Shown here: one piece after another, positions 55,296-64,000 of the stretch | Layout of the letters: each line of letters opens with the position of its first letter | How positions within the stretch are numbered: the first letter of the stretch is position 1 | Assembly: GCA_015501585.1 (NCBI GenBank) | Contig: JADNRY010000039.1 | Location: 295,478 to 359,477 of the forward strand | Length of the DNA stretch: 64,000 bases | Source: Rhodocollybia butyracea | Taxonomy: Eukaryota > Basidiomycota > Agaricomycetes > Agaricales > Omphalotaceae | Reading direction: 5' to 3' | The notes under the pieces: generated by a model | Databases searched by the model: none | What the model saw: only the letters and a program-made list of their open reading frames with translations | Told to the model about the DNA's origin: nothing | Program-made: the position numbers and the translations under genes

Positions 55296-56720
55296 ATGCA
55301 GGGTAGAGTCACTAGAGGAAATACTCTAGGCAAGCAGGCAGACTCGAAAAAGCCCACATCTACGAAGGAATTGGTTAAGAAGGTAGGCCCGCCAACGAAA
55401 GGTACCCTTAGGGAGCCCCTAATTGAAAAGCCACCACCTAAAAGCCCTGCTATTAAAGAGAAACATAAACAAGTGGAAGTCGTGATTCCCGTGAAAAAGA
55501 AGTTTGTTGAGAAAGCTGTTGTCGGCGACGATGACGAGTTCTCTCGAGATGGAACTGGAATTATCCTTGATAAGGAAGCTGACGAAGAGTTCGCTCGGAG
55601 TCTGGCTGAATTAAGGGAAGAAGCTCCTATTCCCGAGATAACTAAGGTTACTCATAGACCATTCGACGCGGTGAAACCACATGCGGTTCATCCCATTCCA
55701 CGCAATCAACCACGTCTAGAAACCCAAGATAAAGACAGTCCTGTCAAGGAGAAGTCTGTCGAGGATAATGGACCCAAATTTAATATTAGAAGTGGATTTC
55801 ACTTACCTGGAGTCGAGGAAGAAGTCGCTCGAAAGTTGTTCGATGCAGAAGTAACGCTGACATCAGAGGAGCTATTAGCGCTGAGCCGGCCTCTCCAGAA
55901 AATTATGTTAAGGAAAGCTAGGAACGTCAGGGTAACTCCTACTAAGAGGAAGAATGCTTATGTTAGTACTCTCCTCGAAGATGGCACTGAAGTACCTGAG
56001 GAGCTGGAACTTCCTCGCGGGAACGAATTCGATAGTTATATCTCCATGGATAGCATTAAGCTTGATAGTGAAGAAATCTTCGAAGTCCTCGAGCATAACC
56101 ATAATGGTTTGAAGGCCGGTTCTATTGTACAACGGGACCCTGTTGAAGCCTTTAAAGCAGACTTACCCGAGGGTGACGAGCGCCGTAATTTGGTAATTGT
56201 CGCGGGAAGATCTAGTAGTCTCCGGTGTATTAACACGAAGATCAATCATCAGGATGGAACAACCGAGGCAATCCTCGACAGTGGCTGTCAGATCGTAGCA
56301 ATAGATCGTCAGACTGCTGTAGAGTTGAATTTGGTCTGGGATCCTACTGTAACGATTCGTCTGCAGGATGTTCACGGAGGTCTCGAGGAAACCGCAGGTC
56401 TTGCTAGAAACGTTCCTTTCCAGATTGGTGAAATTACAATCTATCTGCAACTGCATGTGCAACAGCGGGCACCATTCGAAGTGCTGATTGGTAGGCCATT
56501 TGACGTTCTCACGGAATCCGTGATAAAGAATCATGCGGATGGTAGCCAAGAGGTGACGATTACGGACCCCAACACCGGGAATAAATGTACTATGGGTACA
56601 CATATTCGCTCTACGAGACGAAGACTTAGGACTGACAATCCCGAGTTCAAACCCAAACTAGTTCCGGAGCATGCAGGAAGTAGTAACAATCCCGTCAAGG
56701 AGGAACAGGGAAATTTTTAA
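55296..56720 (+). CDS. Gypsy aspartic protease ORF
   Basis: ATG at 55296. The N-terminal half is Lys/Pro/Glu-rich linker. The C-terminal half is a retropepsin-like domain: AILDSGCQIVAIDRQTA (active-site DSG), FQIGEITIYLQLHVQ and APFEVLIGRPFDVL. It ends in a basic tail. Separated from gag by a stop and a frame change. Confidence 0.85.
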   Translation: MQGRVTRGNTLGKQADSKKPTSTKELVKKVGPPTKGTLREPLIEKPPPKSPAIKEKHKQVEVVIPVKKKFVEKAVVGDDDEFSRDGTGIILDKEADEEFARSLAELREEAPIPEITKVTHRPFDAVKPHAVHPIPRNQPRLETQDKDSPVKEKSVEDNGPKFNIRSGFHLPGVEEEVARKLFDAEVTLTSEELLALSRPLQKIMLRKARNVRVTPTKRKNAYVSTLLEDGTEVPEELELPRGNEFDSYISMDSIKLDSEEIFEVLEHNHNGLKAGSIVQRDPVEAFKADLPEGDERRNLVIVAGRSSSLRCINTKINHQDGTTEAILDSGCQIVAIDRQTAVELNLVWDPTVTIRLQDVHGGLEETAGLARNVPFQIGEITIYLQLHVQQRAPFEVLIGRPFDVLTESVIKNHADGSQEVTITDPNTGNKCTMGTHIRSTRRRLRTDNPEFKPKLVPEHAGSSNNPVKEEQGNF

Positions 56721-56764
56721 ACCTCGAGGATCTGAGTAGCGATCAAGGAGAGGTAGAATTTGCT

Positions 56765-59166
56765 ATGAGTTTCCATTTTGACGATAATAGTGATATTGTA
56801 TGTGATGGATATAAGTTCGCAGAAACGGGTCAGTTTTCCGAGCAGGAGTTAAGCGAGGCCTATGTCATGGCTTCGAGAAATTTCATTGCGCAGAAAGCTC
56901 CCGAGGACGATGAGCTTATTGAAGCCTACGTAAATAAACAACTAGTGGATGGAAATAGACGAGTATTCAACGCTCACAAAGAAGGCTTGGACTACGAAGA
57001 ACCCGAGGAAGGTCCTGTACTAGTAAATAGAGAGGAATTGCCCGACTTTGATGACCACGCGAAAGCCTTCGCCGGATTCACTACGAAACCGGGAACTAAT
57101 GAGCGGCATGCTGTCTTCAGGAAGGGTGATGCTAAAAGTACGAAAAGGGAGACTCCTAAGTTTCCTGGTTCCCCGAAATTTGTAAAAGGTGGAAAACCTC
57201 GTCGCAGCATACCCAAATTGCCTCCTAGGCCTCTGTCTGACCTTCCACGAGTAAAAGATTATACCTATACGCCGTATACAAAGCCCGAGAGTTATGAACC
57301 GCGCAAGAATTCAATTCCTCGGAAAAGAACTGCGATTAAAGATCCCAAGAATGGGAAGGTTTATGATTTGGTCGATGCTTTTGGCGCAAAGAAATACAAA
57401 CCAGTTGGTGTCAAAGTACATCCTGTGAAAGCGGATCTACCCGAGGAATACAGAGTTCGACGGTGTATCACCGGCAATCCTCTCGAGGGAATGCCTGAAT
57501 TATCACCCAATCCGCCTGAGTTCACTCCAACCGGACGCTACACACAGGAAAGAAAAGAGATTATCGACGAAAATCACTCAGAGGATTTCCTATGGCCGGA
57601 AGAAAGGAAGTTGATTCATCACTTCATGATGCTTCAGGAACAAGCGTTTGCCTGGAATGCAGAGGAAGCTGGTACCTTCAAGGAAGAATTCTTCCCCGCG
57701 GTTAAAATTCCAGTACTCCCGCATGTTCCGTGGGTCATTCGTAACATTCCAATACCACCCGGATCTTTGAGGACGTGTGTAAGATAATAAAACAAAAGAT
57801 TGATGCAGGAGTTTACGAACCTAGTAGTGCCTCTTATCGCTCAAAGTGGTTTTGCGTAGTTAAAAAGGATGGAAAAAGTTTACGTTTGGTCCATAGTCTG
57901 GAACCGTTGAATGAAGTTACTATACAACATTCTGGTGTACCGCCGGCCCCGGCTGAAGTCTCTAGGGACTTCTGTAGTCGAGCTTGTGGAGCTACTTTTG
58001 ATCTCTATGTCGGATACGATGAGAGGCCATTAGCAGTTTCCTCGAGGATCTAACGACCTTTCAAACACCTTTTGGACCACACAGGCTCGTGAAATTACCA
58101 ATGGGATGGACAAATTCCGTACCAATCTTCCACGACGATGTAACCTATATCCTACAAGACGAAATTCCACATGTTACCGTCCCCTATATCGACGATGTTC
58201 CCGTAAAAGGTCCGAATACTAGGTACGAACTTCCAGACGGAGGTTACGAGACCATATCAGAGAACGCCGGGATTCGACGATTTGTTTGGGAACACATGCA
58301 GAATGTTAACCGGTGTGTCAACGGATGAAATATGCCGGGGGTACTTTCTCGGGGAAAAAGTCTTTCATTTGTAATCCTGAAATTATCGTCCTAGGACACC
58401 GTTGTACTTACGAAGCAGGATGCCTGAGGCTGGGATTGCTGAATCAATCTTGACTTGGCCCGAATGCAAGAATAAGCACGACGTACGAGCTTTTCTTGGG
58501 ACTGCTGGACAGTTGCGAATGTTTATCGAGAACTACGCAAAGAAGGCAATGCCCTTGACAAAGTTAACTAGTGACATGGATTGGGAATGGGGAGATGAAC
58601 AACGGGAAGCAATGGACGCTCTCAAGGATGGTGTAAGGAATGCCCCGGCACTCCGAAACATTAACTATGAGTGGGACGTTTGTCTCGCAGTTGACACTTC
58701 TTACAAAGCAGTGGGATGGTTTATTTATCAAATAGATCCTGACGATCCTAAAAAGAAGTATTTTAATTACTTTGGATCAACTACGTTAAACGAGCGGGAA
58801 GCCCGGTTCTCTCAGTCTAAGAGAGAACTCTATGGTCTCAAACTATCATTACAATCAAGCTATTACTTAGTCTATGGCTCTCGACGAATGACCGTGGAGA
58901 CTGATGCAAGCTACATCAAGGGTATGTTAGATCATCCCAGCTGTGGTCCGAACGCTACAATCAATAGATGGATTGAGGAGATCCGTAAGTTCCACTTCAA
59001 GATTTTACATGTGAAGGGTATTTTGCACGGACCAGATGGTTTGTCACGGAGACCTCCAGGCGGATATCAGTCCCCTCGACCACCAATCGACCCAGATGAC
59101 TATGAAGATTACGATGATGGAGCTCCCGTTGAGCTTATCATGGGTGAAGGGCCAAAGAACCTTTAG
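56765..59166 (+). CDS. Gypsy reverse transcriptase and RNase H
   Basis: ATG at 56765; N-terminal linker, then HVPWVIRNIPIPPG. A one-base loss near 57764 shifts into the RT frame: KQKIDAGVYEPS, SKWFCVVKKDGKS, FDLYVGYDER, KLPMGWTNS and the catalytic PYIDDVPVKG. Further one-base losses lie near 58038, 58318 and 58420. RNase H follows: CLAVDTSYKAVGWFIY, ARFSQSKRELYGLKL, VETDASYIKGML and HVKGILHGPDGLSRRP. All parts are present; only the frame is broken, four times, always by a missing base. Confidence 0.85.
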
Positions 59167-60999
59167 ACTTTGAGTCCTTCAAGGACGACATTGACCCACG
59201 CAGTGGTTACCTCGGTGAGCTAGCTTGTCATCCTGAGGACATCCAGGAAGAACTCCAGGAAGCCCTCGATGACGAGAAAGCATCCGAACGTCACCGAAAA
59301 TCGCTGATCAAAAGTCACGGTGAAATCTACTCTTCGTTCAGTCAAACACTTCATATTCCACAAGACTCCGCGGAATGGAGGGCTGATAACCCTTACCCTC
59401 GGGAACGTCGGTCGGAATGGGGAAAATAAACTAGATGATATGTTACCTACTATTGCCAAGTGGCATACAGGTGATGAGAAGGATATCACAGAAAACATGA
59501 GCGCACCGGAAGCCCGAAGCTTTTTGCGTCAAGCAAAGAAATTCTTCGTGGATAAGAAAGGTCGGCTTTATAAGAAAGCTACTGAGGAAGGTGCTCAGCA
59601 TCAATTATGGTTAGTCCTGACCGTCGAATGTATATGCTACATTGCGCACATGATAGCTTAGCACATAAAGGAACGTTTGCTACCCGCGAGTTCCTGGATC
59701 GACGTTTTTGGTGGCCTGATATGGAAAGCGACGTACATTGGTATGTTGGCTCTTGCATTCCTTGTCAGAACCGTCAATTACGCCTTCTGAAGATTCCCCC
59801 GGTCGTAACACATACTCCCTCATTGTTCCAGAAAGTGCATGTTGATACTATCAATATCACACCCGCGAGCAATAGGTGTAAGTATATTGTTCACGCTAGG
59901 ATTCTCTGTCAAGTTGGTCAGAAGCCCGGGCCTTACCGCAAGAAAACGCGAAGTCCCTGGCCGAGTGGTTCTTTGATGACATAATCTGTCGTTGGGATGT
60001 CCTGAGGAAGTTGTCACGGATAACGCCCCGGTGATGTTAGCCATGGTTAACTGGCTCGAGAATAAATATGGAATTCGAGGGATCCGGGTCTCGCCATATA
60101 ATTCCCAAGGGAATGGCAAAATGAAAGAGCGCACTTTGATATTCGACAGGCTCTGGTAAAAGCGACGGGCGGCGATATCAAGAAGTGGTTCTACTTCCTT
60201 AAACATGTATTATGGGCTGATAGAATAACGGCGAGGAGAGGTTTTGGTTGTTCACCATTCTTCTTGGTAACCGGCGCGGAACCATTATTACCTTTTGACA
60301 TCGTTGAGTCTACATGGTTGGTAAACCCACCAGATCGTATCTTGACGACCGAGGAATTATTGGGTTATCGTGCACAGCCTTGTCAAAACATAGAACCTTT
60401 GTCGAGGACATGCGAGAGCGTGTCACTGAAAATAAGAGAAGAGACCTAAGGGAGTTCGAGAAGAAGTATCGCCATGTCATCTTCGACTACGATTTCAAAC
60501 CCGGGACGCTTGTTCAGGTTAGAAATACAGCAATCGAAAAGAATCTTGACAGGAAGATGTTCCCTAGATATATGGGACCGATGGTCGTTATCCGTAGAAC
60601 TAGGGAGGTTCTTACATTATCGCGGAAATGGATGGTACCGTGTTGAAAAGCAAAGTTGGTGCATTTAGGGTCTTACCCCACCGTTCCCGATACGAACCTA
60701 TGGACTTACCTGAGGATATACATGATCTCATCGACTTGACCAAGGATCAGTTAGACACCATGGTAAACGATGGTGATGACGATGAGGATGTGGAATTTAT
60801 CCGTAAAGGGGGGACCCCTTGTTTGATCAAATCCCTACCTTGAGAAAACCAGTAGACGGTAATGAAGTGGTTTATAACCCTGAAGACCCGGACTCTGACG
60901 AAGATTCAAGCGAGGAAGAGATTATACCGGAGACAGACGAAGCTCCTCGTGTCAGAACACGCGCGATGCGAAAAGTGATACCTAATAATGAACGCTAAC
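59167..60999 (+). CDS. Gypsy integrase
   Basis: Zinc-binding HHCC (HDSLAHKGTFATREFL...CIPCQ), core D,D,E (HVDTINITP; VTDNAPVML; NGKMKERTL) and a GPMVVI-type C-terminal strand with an acidic tail ending TRAMRKVIPNNER at 60999. Frame changes occur near 59610, 59890, 59990, 60140, 60330, 60630 and 60815 (a G6 run). Motifs are intact. Confidence 0.8.
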
Positions 61000-61442
61000 G
61001 TGTTCGAGGATTTATAACACTATGCATTTCCTTGCCGTGGAAAGAAACTTACCTTTGTGTCGAAGTTATGTTAATCTCGAGAACTCCGTGTTATCATCAA
61101 TACACGTGGATTTATTGGGCTTTTAAGACTGTAATAGTCAGAGGCCTATGTTAAAGATATAAACGAGTGACTATAGGCTTAACTAGTACTGGAATCGAAT
61201 TGCCGGAGCTCACAGGCTACCAGGCGAAGAAGATAAAGAGACTGTAAAGACTGTGGTTTCTCGAGAGAAAGTTTATTTAAAGAATTCGACTAGAAGCTCG
61301 GTTCAGACAACGATATAGTATCCGGAGAGAAAAACTTACAAGTTATTTACCACTCCAACGATGCTAACAGGGAGGATTGACACATCGCACACTCCATCCC
61401 TGTACATTCACAACAACCAATGCTCACTGAAGGCATAGTGGA

Positions 61443-63077
61443 TTAACGCCCGCTTGTCTGACGATGTTCAAGGGAAAGTTGACGTACACCTTCTACCATT
61501 TCTGAGTCCTCTCTGAACTTCAAAAGGTGGACCAAGCTGTCTGTGACTTTCTGAGCTTGGAGAGCACGAGCGTAAAAGACCTGGGTCTTGCTCAGGTTCC
61601 CGAGATACTCGTTCCTATGAATATTCAAGAGAACATTGAGATTGGTATCGGTCATCGAGGCAAAGTCGAGTTCGCCAAATTGGCCGGTCAAAGAAGCAAG
61701 GAATTGCTTGGCCACAACGCATTCGCGTCGCGCACGGGTAACTGCGCAAAGATGTAAGCCGGATTTGTTAAAACACGTTATAAATATCACCAGCATCCTC
61801 GGGAGAGCTATCAATGAGTTCAGCGTCGAAACGCATGCGCTTTCCGTACTCATTGACAAGACTGGCCGCTTCATTGGCAACCGGCGTTTCCTCGACTTTC
61901 CTCTTAAGTGATGAAGTACTCACTTCACCGGAAGCCTATGTGGAGACGTCAGCCAAAGTGTTTACAGGGCCCGAGGAAAGGATCTAAGTACCTTGGCCTT
62001 CGAGGACTTCCTAGACTCTCGGGTCTTTCTTCCTCGAAGCCTGAGCGCGAGCCAGCGCGTCAGTAATTTCCGGGGGATCCTGGAACTCTTTAGTCAGTAC
62101 GACCGCTCGTTGATTCCAAGCCCGAGAGCCAAATGGTCCTTTTGGGAGAGGCAAGCCCGAGCGTGAAATGGTAAACCCTACGGTTCTTCAGCACAGTTAT
62201 CGTGGGATCCGTACAGGCGCACGCTTCATGGATTTTTATAATATATGTTAAGAAAAGAGAACTTACAAATGCGATCTGCGTAGCGGGATGATCTTCCTCC
62301 ATGGGTTTCGTCCTCGTCGTCGATGAGAATGGTACCTTTAGAGCTACTAGAGCTTTTAGTCGACTTCGAGGGTTCTTTGGACTCCTTGGAGAACGAGATG
62401 GTAGAAAGAGCGGCGGATTTTGCGCATAATCGGTGGTCTTGTCATCGTTGGCAGCACTGGAAGCCCCTACTACATCGTGTTTAGACGAAAGACAGTAGTC
62501 CAGGATGGTAGCATAGCGAGGAGGCTTACCGCGGGTAGTGGTGAAAGGGCCCGGCCCTGTAGTACCAGTGACCCCGAGGAAACCTTCTTCGACGCCGCCT
62601 GGTCGGTATCTATAAGTGTTTGTTCTCGGATATGCTAAACCGGGCTTACCAGCGCAAGGTTGAGCTCGTTGAATGAAATTGCCGAGGCGCACAGCAGTCG
62701 CAGAATGAGCAGTCTTAGCGCTGGGACAGATCTTCATCGCGCGGAGAAGGAGATCATGTCCTTGTTCAAGGACACCAACGTTCGCGGGGAAATTTGAGTA
62801 CTTTCTCCTTATGAAAAGACGTGGTCTATGGAGGCAGGATATCAAGGTCAGGCTCCCGTGGAAAAGGCGAAAAGAGGCTCACAAGAAGATCGACGTGCTT
62901 TTGTACAGTACTAAGAACCTCTGCCTGAAGGAGCGTCTGATCCTCGACGTACTCGATTGCATCACGGAGCCGACTGGTAGCCTCTTTGAGTGTTCTGGTG
63001 GAGGCGACGATGGCTTCCATAGTATTCTTCATGAACTGCGGTTTGTCATCGGTATTTTGGGTGTTCTTGGAAGACAT
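61443..63077 (-). CDS. Multi-exon gene antisense to, and 3' of, the Gypsy element
   Basis: Starts MSSKNTQNTDDKPQF at 63077, with a predicted amphipathic helix (ATSRLRDAIEYVEDQTLLQ). Later segments on the same strand: VGVLEQGHDLLLRAMKICPS, then GPFTTTRGKPPRYATILDY; an acidic Ser/Lys-rich part (SKSTKSSSSSKGTILIDDEDE); EFQDPPEITDALARAQASRKKD; LKRKVEETPVANEAASLVNEY with an NLS-like KRKVE; and a last exon with ECVVAKQFLASLTGQFGEL and NIHRNEYLGNL, ending HRQTSGR at 61443. Introns with GTAAG donors separate these. One A seems missing near 62413 (AAAA for AAAAA). I recognise no domain. It may be an accessory gene carried by the retrotransposon, or a neighbouring gene it has joined. Confidence 0.55.
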
Positions 63078-64000
63078 TGTAGAGAGACTTGTAGTTCGAG
63101 GAAAAGTTTTCTGAGAACTGGGTCTTGAAATGTTTTTCGCGGACGCTTTTATAGGTTAATGTCTTAGAGCGACGGAGTCCTACGGGTCCCCGGCGCGTTC
63201 TGAAACCCAAGTGCTCAACTGAGGACAGTTGATATCATTAGTTTGGGGGGGAGAAGCGCATGGTGCCAAGACACCATAGCTCCAGGCAGTCCACCATCAC
63301 GAGGAGAATTTTGAATTTATTCAACGACATCTATGACCAAAATAGGAACCATAACATTGCTCAACAAAAGGGAGAACACTAGGCAAAACATAAAGCGAAC
63401 GCTTAAAGAGTATTAGAAGCGGCACGGGGAAACCTAACGCAGGTACCTCACTGCGATAATTCTCCGGAAAACAAAAACGCTAGGAAAAACCTTACACCCA
63501 TAATATTGAGCATCAATGGATTTCATTTTGACGGTCATCACTATGCCCTAAACAGGACCTGATCCAAGATTGGATGTTGTATTGAAAGAATGTCAATATC
63601 TAGGGAAAGATTGCATCACACCCAGCTTACTTAGGGATGATAAGTCTTCTCTAGGCTTTCCCTCGAAGACTTGATTACACCGTTAACGAACCATATAGGT
63701 TCCCAAGGGCGGGAATTCGAGTCATAAAAAGCTTTCCGCGAGTATACTCTAACATGCTACACAGAGCTGGTACGGTACTCAAGGAAAAACTTATGCTATT
63801 ATAACAAAACTCTCGAGAATAGGCGATCGCGCTGAAAGCCTTCCCGAGAATTCAACTTATGAAAACTTAAGACTTAGGAAAGTCACTCGAGTATGATAGG
63901 TACACGTTTGACCCGAAGGTCTTGTTATTTTATAGGCTTTAGTCTACTATATTCTAAAGGTGCCTATATACCTAAAGAATACTACGATACTGCCCCAGAG
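63078..64000. other. Non-coding end of the window
   Basis: No open frame of note. A G-rich polypurine run (GGGGGGGAGAAG) at about 63244-63255 could be a retrotransposon polypurine tract, but the LTR expected after it was not matched to any sequence at the left side. The rest is A/T-rich and unassigned. Confidence 0.4.

Larger units (their letters stand above)
51353..61440 (+). mobile_element. Gypsy-type LTR retrotransposon, borders unresolved
   Basis: Plus-strand order is gag, aspartic protease, reverse transcriptase, RNase H, integrase: the Gypsy (Ty3) order. It starts somewhere after the point where R5 is interrupted (about 51353); TGTAACCGTACATTTTGAC at 51373 is a possible LTR start, and a TATATAAG box lies at about 52365. 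I could not find a matching right LTR before 64000, so the 3' border may lie beyond the window or the element may be incomplete. pol is broken by several one-base losses. Confidence 0.85.

Noticed and set aside
61010..61440. Possible 3' LTR of the Gypsy element
   Set aside because: Starts such as TGTTAATCTC look LTR-like, but no match to 51370-52980 long enough to count could be found by eye.

Overview
This window is intron-rich, gene-dense fungal DNA and reads best as a filamentous basidiomycete (Agaricomycetes). The evidence is dozens of 45-65 nt GT..AG introns with CTAAC/CTGAC-like branch sites, Copia and Gypsy LTR retrotransposons, a LINE tail and a lineage-specific secreted protein family. 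No species can be named from the sequence alone.

Layout. (1) 1-8.6 kb: three diverged tandem copies of a unit carrying a small secreted-protein gene on the minus strand (A, B, C) plus the upstream region and first exon of the sorting nexin SNX3. Only the last unit is followed by a whole SNX3 gene. (2) 8.6-25.3 kb: conserved single-copy genes. These are SNX3, MIA40, MCM2, a DUF3128 (Emi1-like) protein, an alpha/beta hydrolase with a decayed tandem copy, a formate/nitrite transporter, a Mei2-like RNA-binding protein and mitochondrial ribosomal protein bS6m. (3) 25.3-39.8 kb: a second tandem array. Its unit is [last exon of bS6m - 3' half of a HAD hydrolase gene - secreted protein gene], repeated about four times between the intact bS6m and the intact HAD gene. 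A 2.34-kb hAT-like foldback element with an 8-bp target duplication sits inside one bS6m relic. (4) 39.8-45.2 kb: an S41-family peptidase and a small cysteine-rich secreted protein. (5) 45.2-64 kb: a young full-length Copia element (identical 218-bp LTRs, 5-bp target duplication), a fifth copy of the right-hand secreted gene cut off by new sequence, a Gypsy-type element, and a multi-exon gene on the opposite strand at its 3' side.

The most unusual system is the secreted family R1-R5 in the right-hand array. After a signal-peptide exon and one conserved domain exon, each of R1-R4 ends in a run of short Pro/Ser-rich exons. The internal ones are all phase 1-1 and multiples of three, and they are separated by near-identical introns of about 50 nt (GTAAGCAGG...CTGACCATTGAGGTGACAACAG type). 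Exon modules can therefore be gained, lost or skipped without breaking the frame. One member also carries a 10-copy coding minisatellite. The left-hand family (A-C) shares the signal peptide/intron/domain layout and a C-x3-P-C-[FI]-G-W-I motif, so I infer that the two clusters are distant relatives. They look effector-like, but no function can be assigned.

Caution on sequence quality: MCM2, the transporter, the retrotransposon pol genes and the antisense gene each carry single-base frame breaks, most of them one base short at a short homopolymer. This suggests residual assembly errors, so frameshift-based pseudogene calls here should be held lightly.
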